A stretch of DNA of 64,000 bases from an uncultured Prevotella sp. (GTDB lineage Bacteria > Bacteroidota > Bacteroidia > Bacteroidales > Bacteroidaceae). This document shows positions 25,947-35,649 of the stretch, piece after piece (position 1 is the stretch's first letter; every line of letters starts with the position of its first letter). Under the pieces are notes generated by a model. The model worked only from the letters and a program-made list of their open reading frames with translations, was not told where the DNA came from and made no database searches. The stretch is from contig UQZX01000005.1 of the NCBI GenBank assembly GCA_900545525.1, positions 1-64,000 on the forward strand, written 5' to 3'. The translations under genes were made by a program, and so were the position numbers.

Positions 25947-26001
25947 CGGCAATGTGGGTGCTTTATTTATACAGTTAATGCCGTTTTACGATTATTTGCA
26001 T

Positions 26002-26009
26002 TATCTTTG
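26002..26009 (+). promoter_or_regulatory. Promoter -7 box for trmD
   Basis: TATCTTTG lies 30 bp before the trmD ATG. The surrounding GCATTATCTTTGCATAAGAT is the same sequence found at the ends of the repeats at 52143 and 57214. Confidence 0.6.
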
Positions 26010-26038
26010 CATAAGATAAAACTGTCTTTGCAGAATAT

Positions 26039-26719
26039 ATGAGAATAGATATTTTAACCGTTTTGCCCGCAATGCTCGAGGGATTTGTCAACGAGTCGAT
26101 ACTTGCGAGGGCACAGAAGAAAGGACTGGCGGAGATACATCTCCATAACCTGCGCGACTATACGACCGACAAGTGGCGCCGCGTCGACGACTATCCGTAC
26201 GGCGGTTTTGCCGGAATGGTGATGCAGTGCGAACCCATAGACCGCGCCATTTCGGCTCTGAAAGCCGAACGCGACTACGACGAGGTGATATTCACGTCGC
26301 CCGACGGGGAGCAGTTCGACCAGCACATAGCCAACGACCTGTCGCTGAAAGGCAACATCATAATTCTTTGCGGGCACTATAAGGGCATAGACCAGCGCAT
26401 ACGCGACCATCTCATCACGCGCGAGATAAGCATCGGCGACTATGTGCTGACGGGCGGCGAGCTTGCCGCCGCGGTGATGGCTGATGCCATAGTGCGGATA
26501 ATTCCGGGCGTGGTGGGCGACGAGCAGAGCGCGCTGTCCGACTGCTTTCAGGACGACATGCTGTCCGCGCCGATATATACAAGACCTGCCGACTACAAGG
26601 GCTGGAAGGTTCCGGATATACTGCTGAGCGGCAACGAGGCAAAGATAAAGGACTGGGAGATAGAGCAGAGCTATGAAAGGACCAAACGGCTGCGCCCCGA
26701 CCTGCTGGATAATTTATAA
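26039..26719 (+). CDS. trmD: tRNA (guanine-N1)-methyltransferase
   Basis: TrmD methylates G37 of tRNAs using S-adenosylmethionine, preventing frameshifting. The 226 residues contain the SPOUT trefoil-knot signatures: DYPYGGFAGMVM, LCGHYKGIDQRI (about 111-122), and IGDYVLTGGELAA (about 137-149). Asp in SALSDCFQDD fits the catalytic region. The length matches the family. Base composition here is distinctly GC-richer than in the first 7 kb. Confidence 0.97.
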   Translation: MRIDILTVLPAMLEGFVNESILARAQKKGLAEIHLHNLRDYTTDKWRRVDDYPYGGFAGMVMQCEPIDRAISALKAERDYDEVIFTSPDGEQFDQHIANDLSLKGNIIILCGHYKGIDQRIRDHLITREISIGDYVLTGGELAAAVMADAIVRIIPGVVGDEQSALSDCFQDDMLSAPIYTRPADYKGWKVPDILLSGNEAKIKDWEIEQSYERTKRLRPDLLDNL

Positions 26720-26817
26720 TTCATAATTGATAAGTTATAATGGGCGGGATGACGTTTCATTACGCATAGGGCAATACGATTATACCATAAACAATATTAA
26801 CCAAAACATTAAAAATC

Positions 26818-27342
26818 ATGGAACAAAACTTCAAGGAACTGCCACAGCCCAGCTTCGGCGAGGCAGTAAAAAAGAACCTAAGCAGCCTAACTGACTTCAA
26901 GGGACGCTCGCGCCGCTCGGAACTGTGGTGGAACGTCCTGCTCTACTGCATCGTCGGATTGGCGGCACTAATATTTTTAGGTGCCTTCCCCGTGGCACGG
27001 AGCATTGTCAGTATTGTCGTTCAGATTGTGCTTCTTGCTGCCGTAACAACACGCCGTCTGCACGACCGCGGTCAAAGCGGGCTGTGGGTGTTGGCTGCAT
27101 TCATAATCGGCATAGTAGAACAAGTGCTCATACAGCAGTCCGGATTTTATGAAATCGCAGACAGCTTAAATCCAAATCCGGAAAAAATTCTCGAAATCGT
27201 GAGCCGCCCGGAGTTGATTGTGACATTGGTTCTGGACTTCATCGTAAACATAACGATATTTGTTTTCTGTCTTTTGGACAGCAAGCCGGAGGCAAACAAA
27301 TATGGTCCGTCGCCTAAATATGTCATCGAAGGTCAGGAATAA
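26818..27342 (+). CDS. DUF805 membrane protein
   Basis: The 174 residues start with a hydrophilic stretch containing FKGRSRRSELWWNVLL, the DUF805 entry motif. About four transmembrane helices follow, and TTRRLHDRGQSGLWVL is the second conserved block. The protein is in the inner membrane and its function is unknown. An A-rich leader precedes the ATG, and the gene ends in front of a long repeat region. Confidence 0.85.
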   Translation: MEQNFKELPQPSFGEAVKKNLSSLTDFKGRSRRSELWWNVLLYCIVGLAALIFLGAFPVARSIVSIVVQIVLLAAVTTRRLHDRGQSGLWVLAAFIIGIVEQVLIQQSGFYEIADSLNPNPEKILEIVSRPELIVTLVLDFIVNITIFVFCLLDSKPEANKYGPSPKYVIEGQE

Positions 27343-27431
27343 GATTTAAAAGGAGGATGGAGAAAAGACAGTCCTCCGCCCTGATATGTAACATCATGTG
27401 GGTTCGGTGAATTCTAATTAAATATATGAAT

Positions 27432-27690
27432 GCGCCCTGAAAGGGCAGTAGGCACATAGCCCGGGGCAGAGCGTAGCGGCACCCCGGGTGTCTGCGACAC
27501 AGGCAATACGCCGCCCTGAAAGGGCAAAAGATTTAATATAGCCCTCCGTGTAGCAAAGCATTACGATAATTTTGCAATCTCACAAGACAATGCTTTTGCC
27601 CTTTCAGGGCGGCAGACCCACACGCATTATACCCCCGGGGTGCCGCTACGCTCTGCCCCGGGCTATGTGCCTGCTGCCCTTTCAGGGCGC
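27432..27690. repeat. REP-like composite with 57-bp inverted arms
   Basis: The arm 27432-27488 and arm 27634-27690 are inverted copies with one mismatch. Each arm starts with the palindrome GCCCTGAAAGGGC and ends with a CCCGGGG...CACCCCGGG pair. A second GCCCTGAAAGGGC-AAAAG box lies inside each half (near 27511 and 27595). The layout resembles Bacteroidetes REP/BIME-like elements that are thought to be spread by IS200-like (RAYT) transposases; none is encoded here. The whole gap 27343-27937 has no gene. Confidence 0.8.
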
Positions 27691-27781
27691 GAAGCATGAG
27701 CTTTTTATCAAGCTCGCGCTAACATAAGAACCGGGCATGAAATACGGCATGAAAGCCCAGACATGCCCCGCAGTTTTCCGG

Positions 27782-27900
27782 AAGGTGTCCTTTTGCATTC
27801 CAAAAGGGCACCTTTTACGTTCCAAGAGATGCCCTTTCAGGGGCTGAAATGCCGTCTTTTGAAACGTAAAAGGTATCATTCTGATTTTCAACAAGTTGCA
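27782..27900. repeat. Array of about 22-bp palindromic modules, copy A
   Basis: Modules of the form AAAAGGGCACCTTTT alternate with short variable spacers. The right end (27882-27900) is TGATTTTCAACAAGTTGCA. It is inverted relative to the related copy at 51923-52040. Confidence 0.7.
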
Positions 27901-27937
27901 GACTGGAGTCTTCAACCAAATAAACTGCGGTTTTACA

Positions 27938-28780
27938 TTAAAGATATTCGCAGCAAAACTTCTCTCCAAGGGCAAATCCCTCCTCGTAAAGAGCCTCGAG
28001 CTTTGCCACGTCTTTCTCCATGCGTCCTACCTCCATGGGACGCTCGGGGCGTATGCAGACCACCTGCCCGGCACGCTCCATTGCCTCCACCATTTCCAGC
28101 TGGCGGTCGTAAGCCTTGCACCTGTTACTCAGGACAACGCGCAGACGTGGATAGTTCTTATACACGAAGCGGGGTATCTTATGGTCGTGCTCGGTGCTCC
28201 GGTATCCGTAATTGCGGGTCAGGACAAGCACGTTCTTATGGTGTCCCTGCTGCATCGAGCGCATAACGGGTATGCTGTCTACAATTCCCCCGTCGAGCAT
28301 GGGGATGCCGTCCACAGGCACAATCTTGCTCACATACGGCAGACTGCTGCTTGCACGCACAATGTCAAGCAGCCGCTGGCGGTCGTGACGCTCGCTGAGA
28401 TAGCACGCCCTGCCGGTGAGACAGTTTGTTGTGACCATCTCAAACTCGCCCTCATTGCCGAAGAAAGTGTCATAGTCGAAAGGCAGCAGCGTGTTGGGAA
28501 AATCGTCGTAGAGAAGCTTGCGGTCAAAGATGCAGCCCTGTGTGACAAGGTGGCGCAGCCCTATATATTTGTAACGCGTAAGATAGTCGATGTTGGAAAT
28601 ACGTGCCCGCCGCTTCTGCCGGCTTATATACGACATACCGTTGCAGGCTCCTGCCGACACAGCCACGACATAACGGAAGTAGTGCTCGTGCTTCATAAAG
28701 GCATCAAGCACGCCGCTTGTAAACACGCCGCGCATGCCGCCGCCTTCAAGGACCAGTCCCGTATTTCTGTCGATTTGCAT
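27938..28780 (-). CDS. Patatin-like phospholipase
   Basis: This 280-residue protein has the patatin layout: the oxyanion motif GGGMRG (about 14-19), the nucleophile elbow AVSAG (Ser about 42; the usual leading Gly of GxSxG is Ala here), and the DGG motif of the dyad in LDGGIVDSIPV (about 167). There is no signal peptide, so it is cytoplasmic like the YjjU/RssA group. It hydrolyses acyl esters, probably of lipids. It is transcribed divergently from the aminopeptidase P gene. Confidence 0.85.
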   Translation of the reverse strand: MQIDRNTGLVLEGGGMRGVFTSGVLDAFMKHEHYFRYVVAVSAGACNGMSYISRQKRRARISNIDYLTRYKYIGLRHLVTQGCIFDRKLLYDDFPNTLLPFDYDTFFGNEGEFEMVTTNCLTGRACYLSERHDRQRLLDIVRASSSLPYVSKIVPVDGIPMLDGGIVDSIPVMRSMQQGHHKNVLVLTRNYGYRSTEHDHKIPRFVYKNYPRLRVVLSNRCKAYDRQLEMVEAMERAGQVVCIRPERPMEVGRMEKDVAKLEALYEEGFALGEKFCCEYL

Positions 28781-28801
28781 AAAAACTGATTAAAACAGCT
28801 G

Positions 28802-28839
28802 CAAAGGTAGCGATTTTACATTATAAATATGTATCTTTG
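28802..28839. promoter_or_regulatory. Divergent promoter pair for patatin and aminopeptidase P
   Basis: The minus strand has TACCTTTG (28802-28809), 21 bp before the patatin start. The plus strand has TATCTTTG (28832-28839), 31 bp before the ATG at 28871. The boxes are only 22 bp apart. Confidence 0.65.
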
Positions 28840-28870
28840 CAACATACTTTAAATATTTTAAAACACTGAC

Positions 28871-30268
28871 ATGTTTAGCAAAGAAACATACGTGAACAGG
28901 CGTGCCGAGCTGAAAAGGCTTGTCGGCAACGGCATCATCGTGCTCTTCGGCAACAACGAGTCGCCTGCAAACTATCCTTCGAACGGATATTATCCGTTCC
29001 GTCAGGATTCTTCATTCCTTTATTATTTCGGACTGAACCACGACGGACTTGTGGGAGTGATAGACATCGACGGCGACCGCGAGATGCTCATCGGCGATGA
29101 CATAGACATAGAGGACATCGTGTGGTTCGGCTCCGTAGACAGCGTACATGACATGGCGGAAAGTACGGGCGTACACAACACGGCACCCATGGCGGCACTT
29201 GCCGAAATATGCGGCAAGGCATGCGAAAAGGGACAAAAGATACACTTCCTGCCGCCATACCGCTTCGACACGAAGATACAGATACACGACCTGCTTGGCA
29301 TACACCCTTCGCAGCAGAAAGATGCTGCCTCTACAGAACTTATAAAGGCTGTGGTAAAGATGCGTTCGGTAAAGGAACAGCAGGAGATAGAGGAGATAGA
29401 AAGGGCATGCGCCATAGGATACAGGATGCACACCACGGCAATGCGTCTTACAAAACCCGGTGTGACAGAGAAGTTTGTAGGCGGGCAGGTGGACGGAACG
29501 GCAAACTCTTACGGGGCGATGGTGAGCTTTGCAACAATATTTACACAGCACGGCGAGATTATGCACGGCAACCCGTCGATGTCTGTACTTGAGGACGGAC
29601 GGCTCGCACTGTGCGATGCTGGAGCCGAGACGATGATGAACTACTGCTCGGACAACACGCGCACATATCCGGTAAACGGCAAATTCACACAGAGACAGCT
29701 CGAAATATACAGCATAGTGGAGGCTTGCCACGACTATGTGCTGAATGTGGCAAGACCCGGAGTGAAGTGGTTCGACGTACACATGGCTGTATGCAGGCAC
29801 ATGACAGACGGGCTGAAGGAGATAGGACTGATGAAGGGCGACACGGAAGAGGCTGTACGTGCGGGTGCGCATGCCATGTTCCTGCCCCACGGACTGGGAC
29901 ACATGATGGGCATGGACGTGCACGACATGGAAGGTCTGGGACAGAACTTCGTGGGCTTCGACGAGGAGACACGCCCCTCGACACAGTTCGGCACAAACTG
30001 CCTGCGCATGGGACGCCGCCTTGAAGAGGGCTTCGTGATGACTGACGAGCCGGGAATATATTTCATTCCGGCACTCATAGACGACTGGAAAGCCAAGGGG
30101 CTTCACAAGGATTTCATAAACTACGGCATGCTTGAGACGTATAAGGACTTCGGCGGGATACGCATAGAGGACGACATACTGATAACAGCAGACGGCTGCC
30201 GCTTCCTCGGAAAGGAGCGCATACCGTATCATCCGGCTGACGTGGAGGATTTTATGAGGAATAACTAA
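28871..30268 (+). CDS. pepP: Xaa-Pro aminopeptidase (M24 family)
   Basis: This 465-residue protein has an N-terminal creatinase-like domain (about 1-165) and a C-terminal pita-bread M24 domain. Candidate metal ligands appear in order: Asp in LCDAGAE, Asp in YCSDNTRTYP, His in HGLGHMMGMDVHD, Glu in MTDEPGIYF and Glu in GIRIEDDILIT. It would remove N-terminal residues preceding proline in the cytoplasm. The next gene, a C1-family peptidase, starts 24 bp later, so the two form a peptidase pair. Confidence 0.93.
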   Translation: MFSKETYVNRRAELKRLVGNGIIVLFGNNESPANYPSNGYYPFRQDSSFLYYFGLNHDGLVGVIDIDGDREMLIGDDIDIEDIVWFGSVDSVHDMAESTGVHNTAPMAALAEICGKACEKGQKIHFLPPYRFDTKIQIHDLLGIHPSQQKDAASTELIKAVVKMRSVKEQQEIEEIERACAIGYRMHTTAMRLTKPGVTEKFVGGQVDGTANSYGAMVSFATIFTQHGEIMHGNPSMSVLEDGRLALCDAGAETMMNYCSDNTRTYPVNGKFTQRQLEIYSIVEACHDYVLNVARPGVKWFDVHMAVCRHMTDGLKEIGLMKGDTEEAVRAGAHAMFLPHGLGHMMGMDVHDMEGLGQNFVGFDEETRPSTQFGTNCLRMGRRLEEGFVMTDEPGIYFIPALIDDWKAKGLHKDFINYGMLETYKDFGGIRIEDDILITADGCRFLGKERIPYHPADVEDFMRNN

Positions 30269-30292
30269 AACACAAACAATAAAATAAAAACG

Positions 30293-31495
30293 ATGAAAAA
30301 ACTGATGACAATGGTGCTCATGGCTGTTCTCGCCACAGGCGCTTACGCACAGGAAAAGAAGGACTCTGTAAAGAGCAACAAGCCTGTGTTCACCACAATC
30401 AAGGAGAACAAGATTACAAGTATCAAGGACCAGAACCGCAGCGGCACATGCTGGGCTTACTCTACACTGAGCTTCTTCGAGAGCGAAATACTGAAGAAAA
30501 GCGGCAAGACATACGACCTGTCGGAGATGTTCGTGGCAAGCAAGGACTATATGGACCGCGCAATACTGACGGTGCGCATGCACGGCGACAGCCAGTTCTC
30601 GCAGGGAGGCTCGGCGTATGACGTATATTATGTCCTGAAAAACTACGGCATCTGCCCGGAAGATGCAATGGCTGCACCGGGAAGCATGACGGGCGACTCG
30701 CTGGCAAACTTCAATGAGTTCTTCAGCGTAATGGAGCCGTACGTAGACGCAGTGGCACGCAACAAGGCAAAGAAAATCAGCCCGCAGTGGAAAGTGGGAC
30801 TTCAGGGCATCCTCGACGCATATCTCGGCAAGTGCCCCGAGAGCTTCAAGTATGAGGGTAAGACATATACTCCGAAAACATTTGCAGAGAGCCTTGGTCT
30901 TAACATGGACGACTACGTGACGATAACAAGCTACACTCACCACCCGTTCTGGACACAGTTTGCCGTTGAGGTGCAGGACAACTGGCGCTGGCCGCTGAGC
31001 TGGAACATCCCTATGGACGACATGATGCGCATAATAGACAATGCCATTGAGAACGGATACACCGTTGCATGGGGCGGCGACGTGAGCGAAGAGGGCTTCA
31101 CACGCAAAGGTCTCGGCATTGCATACGACACGAAGAAGGTGCAGAGCCTTACGGGAAGCGACGCTGCACGCTGGCTCCGTCTCACACCGGCAAAGAAATC
31201 TGAGAAGTTCGACTCGCTGGGCGTAAACGCTCCGGAGATTGTTCCTACACAGGAAATGCGTCAGGAACGTTTCGACAACTGGGAACTGACCGACGACCAC
31301 GGCATGCTGATCTACGGCGTGGCAAAGGACCAGAACGGCAAGGAGTATTACATGGTGAAGAACTCATGGGGCGAATATGGCGACTACAAGGGTACATGGT
31401 ACATGACAAAGGCATTCATCGCAGCAAACACTATGGACTTCATGGTTAACAAGAATGCCATTCCCAAGGACATCCGCAAGAAGATGGGAATTTAA
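30293..31495 (+). CDS. Secreted C1-family peptidase (bleomycin hydrolase/PepC-like)
   Basis: This 400-residue protein has a signal peptide (MKKLMTMVLMAVLATGAYAQ). The papain-fold catalytic residues are visible: Gln47 and Cys53 in KDQNRSGTCWAYS, His in DDHGMLIYG, and Asn in VKNSWGEYGDYKG. The long insert between them and the overall length match the bleomycin hydrolase/aminopeptidase C group. Cytosolic PepC lacks a signal, so this is the exported Bacteroidetes version. It probably trims peptides in the periplasm. It ends before an intrinsic terminator. Confidence 0.92.
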   Translation: MKKLMTMVLMAVLATGAYAQEKKDSVKSNKPVFTTIKENKITSIKDQNRSGTCWAYSTLSFFESEILKKSGKTYDLSEMFVASKDYMDRAILTVRMHGDSQFSQGGSAYDVYYVLKNYGICPEDAMAAPGSMTGDSLANFNEFFSVMEPYVDAVARNKAKKISPQWKVGLQGILDAYLGKCPESFKYEGKTYTPKTFAESLGLNMDDYVTITSYTHHPFWTQFAVEVQDNWRWPLSWNIPMDDMMRIIDNAIENGYTVAWGGDVSEEGFTRKGLGIAYDTKKVQSLTGSDAARWLRLTPAKKSEKFDSLGVNAPEIVPTQEMRQERFDNWELTDDHGMLIYGVAKDQNGKEYYMVKNSWGEYGDYKGTWYMTKAFIAANTMDFMVNKNAIPKDIRKKMGI

Positions 31496-31531
31496 ACAAA
31501 GATATCTGCCGCAAGGCAGGACATAACGCAG

Positions 31532-31570
31532 CCGGCTGCCGTCAGAATACGGCAGCCGGATGTTTTATTA
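31532..31570 (+). terminator. Terminator after the C1 peptidase gene
   Basis: CCGGCTGCCGT (31532-31542) pairs perfectly with ACGGCAGCCGG (31549-31559), followed by ATGTTTTATTAT. Confidence 0.75.
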
Positions 31571-31783
31571 TCAGGACATATATTAAAACTGAACACACCT
31601 TAATAATATAGGCATGGCGACTCCGTATGGCGTTTGGGTTAAAAACTACAAAAGTTATATGGGGATATTATCTTTTCTTGTTTTTTATTAGTAACTTTAC
31701 AGACTAATTGCGCTACATACATCTTTGCCCACACAGCATAACGCGCAATAATACCTTTCAAGAAAATAAAAAACAATATATAA

Positions 31784-33523
31784 ATGCACTTCAAATGGAT
31801 TTACGAACCGCCTGCACCGGAACATGAAAACGCCGCCAATGAACTGGGAAACAAGCTGGGAATAAGCCCATTGTTGTCTTCCGTGCTCATCAGAAGGGGC
31901 ATAAGAACCGAATCGGCGGCAAAAAGATTTTTCCGCCCGCAGCTTAATGACCTCATCAACCCGTTCCTTATGAAGGACATGGACACGGCTGTGGACAGGC
32001 TGAACGATGCCATGGGGCGGAAGGAACGCATCATGGTATACGGCGACTACGACGTGGACGGATGTACGGCGGTGGCACTTGTATACAAATTTCTTCAACA
32101 GTTCTATTCCAACATAGACTATTACATACCCGACAGGTATGACGAAGGGTACGGCGTAAGCATCAAGGGGATAGACCATGCCCACGAGACGGGCGTGAAA
32201 CTCATAATAATTCTCGACTGCGGCATAAAGGCTATCGAGGAGATAAGCTATGCGAAAAGCCTCGGAATAGACTTCATCATCTGCGACCACCACGTGCCGG
32301 ACGAGACCATGCCGCCTGCGGCTGCCATACTGAACCCCAAGAGACCGGACGACCCCTACCCTTTCAAGCACCTCAGCGGATGCGGCGTAGGGTTTAAGTT
32401 CATGCAGGCATTTGCAAAGAACAACGGCATACCGTTCTCACAGCTCATACCGCTGCTCGACTTCTGCGCCGTAAGCATAGCCGCAGACATTGTGCCGGTG
32501 GTCGACGAGAACCGCATACTTGCCTACCACGGGCTGAAACAGCTCAACAAAAATCCCAACATCGGGCTTAAGGCTATAATAGACATCTGCGGACTGAACG
32601 GCAGGGAACTGTCGATGAGCGACATCGTATTCAAAATCGGACCGCGCATAAACGCGTCCGGACGCATGGAGAACGGAAGGGAAAGCGTGAACCTTCTTGT
32701 GGAGAAAGACTTTATTTGCGCGCTGAAAGAGGCAAAGCACATAAACGAATATAACGAGCAGCGCAAGGACATCGACAAGCAGATGACCGAAGAGGCAAAC
32801 CTTATTGTGGAGCGCATCGAAAGTCAGGAGCGGCACTCAAGTATCGTCTTGTACGACGAGAACTGGAAAAAGGGCGTGATAGGCATCGTGGCTTCAAGAC
32901 TGACGGAGATATACATACGCCCCACGGTGATATTTACAAGGGACGGAAACTTTGCCACTGGATCGGCACGCAGCGTGACAGGATTTGACATATATTCTGC
33001 AATAAAGAACTGCCGCGACCTTCTCATCAACTTCGGAGGGCACACCTACGCTGCCGGACTGACCCTTAAATGGGACGATCTGCCGGAGTTCAGAAGGCGC
33101 TTCCAGCAGTATGTTGACGACAACATATTGCCCGAACACACGGAGGCTATACTGAACATCGACGCCATGATAGACTTCAGGGATATCACACGCAAGTTCC
33201 ATACCGAACTGAAACGCTTCAGCCCGTTCGGTCCGGGCAATCCCAAGCCGCTGTTCTGCACCACGGGAGTATACGACTTCGGCACGAGCAAGGTGGTAGG
33301 ACGTGAGCAGGAGCATATAAAGCTTGAACTTGTAGACTCTAAGTCGAACAACGTAATGAACGGAATTGCCTTCGGACAGAGCGGCTCGGCACGCTACATA
33401 CAGTCCAAGCACAGCTTTGACATAGCATATACGATAGAAAACAACATCTTCAAGCACAACGACGTGCAACTGCAAATAGAGGATATCCGACCCACCGACG
33501 GCGACGAAGACTGGGAGGGATGA
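31784..33523 (+). CDS. recJ: Single-stranded-DNA-specific exonuclease RecJ
   Basis: RecJ degrades single-stranded DNA 5' to 3' in recombination and mismatch repair. The 579 residues contain the DHH-family motifs YGDYDVDGCTA (about 85-95), DCGIKA, CDHHVPDE (the DHH motif, about 167-174) and a DHHA1 block with FGGHTYAAGLT (about 413). The C-terminal OB-like domain follows. recQ begins 57 bp downstream; the two probably form a RecF-pathway operon. The upstream gap (31571-31783) has a near-consensus TAACTTTA box. Confidence 0.95.
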   Translation: MHFKWIYEPPAPEHENAANELGNKLGISPLLSSVLIRRGIRTESAAKRFFRPQLNDLINPFLMKDMDTAVDRLNDAMGRKERIMVYGDYDVDGCTAVALVYKFLQQFYSNIDYYIPDRYDEGYGVSIKGIDHAHETGVKLIIILDCGIKAIEEISYAKSLGIDFIICDHHVPDETMPPAAAILNPKRPDDPYPFKHLSGCGVGFKFMQAFAKNNGIPFSQLIPLLDFCAVSIAADIVPVVDENRILAYHGLKQLNKNPNIGLKAIIDICGLNGRELSMSDIVFKIGPRINASGRMENGRESVNLLVEKDFICALKEAKHINEYNEQRKDIDKQMTEEANLIVERIESQERHSSIVLYDENWKKGVIGIVASRLTEIYIRPTVIFTRDGNFATGSARSVTGFDIYSAIKNCRDLLINFGGHTYAAGLTLKWDDLPEFRRRFQQYVDDNILPEHTEAILNIDAMIDFRDITRKFHTELKRFSPFGPGNPKPLFCTTGVYDFGTSKVVGREQEHIKLELVDSKSNNVMNGIAFGQSGSARYIQSKHSFDIAYTIENNIFKHNDVQLQIEDIRPTDGDEDWEG

Positions 33524-33580
33524 CCGTAAAGGCACAGCCGAAAGCCGTCTGCCGCAACAAAGAAGACAAGCAACACATAC

Positions 33581-35491
33581 ATGCAGCCTACCGAAGACAA
33601 ATACAGGAAGATACTCCGTAAATACTGGGGATTTGATGATTTCCGCGGCATACAGCGCGAGATAATAGACAGTATTTGTTCCGGCAGGGACACACTCGGG
33701 CTTATGCCGACGGGCGGAGGCAAGTCGCTGACATTTCAGGTGCCTGCTCTCGCCATGGAAGGGGTGTGTATTGTCATCACACCGCTTATCGCACTGATGA
33801 AAGACCAGGTGGTTCACCTGCGCAGACATGGCATCAGGGCTGCCGCCGTTTATGGCAGCATGATGCACAACGAGATAATAGCGACACTCGAAAACTGCAT
33901 ATTCGGAGGCATAGACCTTCTATATGTATCGCCCGAAAGACTTTCTTCCGAACTGTTTCAGACCAAGCTGAAGCACATGAAAGTGAGCTTCATCACCGTT
34001 GACGAAGCCCACTGCATAAGCCAATGGGGATATGATTTCCGGCCGTCGTACCTGAAAATAGCAGACATACGTAAGCTTAAGCCGGACGTTCCGATACTGG
34101 CACTGACAGCCACGGCAACACCGCTGGTCACCGACGACATACAGGAAAGGCTTGCATTCAAGGAAAAGAACGTGTTCAAGATGAGCTTTGAACGCAAGAA
34201 CCTTGCATACATAGTGCGCCGTACTGCCGACAAGCAGGAAGAAATGGTACACATCCTGAATTCTGTCGGCGGCAGTGCCATAGTGTATGTACGCAGCCGC
34301 AAACGGTCAAAGGAAATATCCGGGCTGCTGAACAAAAGCGGAATAAGCTCCACTTTCTACAATGCGGGACTGGATCATGTGACAAGAGACAGCCGGCAGA
34401 CTGAGTGGCAGAACGACAGGGTGCGCGTAATGGTTGCCACAAATGCCTTCGGCATGGGTATAGACAAGCCCGACGTGCGTGTGGTAATACATATAGACTG
34501 TCCTGACTCCATAGAGGCTTACTTTCAGGAGGCGGGACGTGCGGGGCGCGACGGCAAAAAAGCGTATGCCGTATTGCTGTATAACAACAGTGACAACGGC
34601 AAGCTTGAAAAGCGCATAAACGAGAACTTCCCTGAAAAGGACTATATAAAAAAGGTGTACGAGCATCTTGCCTACTATTATCAGATAGGCATGGGAAGCG
34701 GCATGGGGCACAAGTTTGAGTTCAACATTGACAAGTTCTGCTACACGTTCAAGCATTTCCCGATACAGGTAGACTCGTCTCTCAAAATCCTGACAAGGGC
34801 TGGATACATAGACTACGAAGAAGATTCCGATACCAAGGCACGTGTAAGATTTCTATTGAGCCGCAACGAACTTTACCGCCTCAACACGCTTTCGGAGAAA
34901 GAAACGGCTGTGATAACGGCATTGTTGCGCACATACGGCGGACTGTTCACCGACTATGTATATACAGACGAGGCGCTCATAGCACAGATTACGGAAATGG
35001 AAAAGCCGCAGATATACATGGTTCTGAAAAACCTGAGCGAGCGAAGTATCATTCATTTCATACCACGCAAGAAGATACCGCACATAACATACGTATGTGA
35101 ACGCGAGGAAACGGAACGTCTGGTCATTGCACCAGAGGTTTACGAGGAGCGCAAGGAACAGTTCCGCAAGCGCATCCATGCCATGCTTGACTATGCAAGA
35201 ACCGGCTATGTATGCCGCAGCCGGCAGCTGCTGAGATATTTCGGCGAGGAGCGTTCGTCCGACTGCGGTCAGTGTGATGTGTGCATCGACTGTAACAAAA
35301 GGGAAACTCCGAAGAAACTTCTTGATGCTGCCGAGAAGGCGATAACAGACATCCTGAAAGACAGGCGCCCGCACTCCGCATCCGAACTGAACTCCATAAA
35401 ATTGGAGCGCGACGTGATAGGCGAGGCTCTGCAGTGGCTTGTCAGTGAGGAAAAGATTTATATCGAAGACGGCATGATATCGCTATGGTAA
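33581..35491 (+). CDS. recQ: ATP-dependent DNA helicase RecQ
   Basis: RecQ unwinds DNA 3' to 5' and works with RecJ. The 636 residues show motif 0 (FDDFRGIQREII), Walker A (MPTGGGKSLTFQ, about 41-52), the DEAH box (VDEAHCISQWG), motif VI (QEAGRAGRDG) and the RecQ-C zinc cysteines (CRSRQLLRYFGEE...CGQCDVC). A short winged-helix-like C-terminus follows, and I see no HRDC domain, so this is a medium-length RecQ. It is co-directional with recJ. A bidirectional terminator lies beyond it. Confidence 0.95.
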   Translation: MQPTEDKYRKILRKYWGFDDFRGIQREIIDSICSGRDTLGLMPTGGGKSLTFQVPALAMEGVCIVITPLIALMKDQVVHLRRHGIRAAAVYGSMMHNEIIATLENCIFGGIDLLYVSPERLSSELFQTKLKHMKVSFITVDEAHCISQWGYDFRPSYLKIADIRKLKPDVPILALTATATPLVTDDIQERLAFKEKNVFKMSFERKNLAYIVRRTADKQEEMVHILNSVGGSAIVYVRSRKRSKEISGLLNKSGISSTFYNAGLDHVTRDSRQTEWQNDRVRVMVATNAFGMGIDKPDVRVVIHIDCPDSIEAYFQEAGRAGRDGKKAYAVLLYNNSDNGKLEKRINENFPEKDYIKKVYEHLAYYYQIGMGSGMGHKFEFNIDKFCYTFKHFPIQVDSSLKILTRAGYIDYEEDSDTKARVRFLLSRNELYRLNTLSEKETAVITALLRTYGGLFTDYVYTDEALIAQITEMEKPQIYMVLKNLSERSIIHFIPRKKIPHITYVCEREETERLVIAPEVYEERKEQFRKRIHAMLDYARTGYVCRSRQLLRYFGEERSSDCGQCDVCIDCNKRETPKKLLDAAEKAITDILKDRRPHSASELNSIKLERDVIGEALQWLVSEEKIYIEDGMISLW

Positions 35492-35553
35492 CCCCGTCTC
35501 TGCATTCTGCAACCACTAATACACTGATAATGCCTGCATCTTCACCAAACAAA

Positions 35554-35593
35554 ATATGCGTATAAATCCCCGTCCGGGAATATATACGCATAT
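35554..35593. terminator. Bidirectional terminator between recQ and ilvC
   Basis: ATATGCGTATA (35554-35564) and its perfect complement (35583-35593) flank an inner TCCC/GGGA stem. A- and T-rich sequence lies on both sides. It separates two convergent genes. Confidence 0.7.
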
Positions 35594-35649
35594 TATAAAT
35601 CATAGTAAAATAACGTAACCGCCTGTCATGGCACGCAAGAATGCCCGCA

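Noticed and set aside
27782..27900. CRISPR-like periodic array
   Set aside because: The spacing is about 22 bp, units are degenerate palindromes and linkers are only about 7 bp. There are no cas genes, so it is not a CRISPR.
29012..31300. A 762-codon open frame on the minus strand
   Set aside because: It lies entirely antisense to the aminopeptidase P and C1 peptidase genes, which have clear families and motifs. The frame is a by-product of their codon bias and its translation has no recognisable domain.
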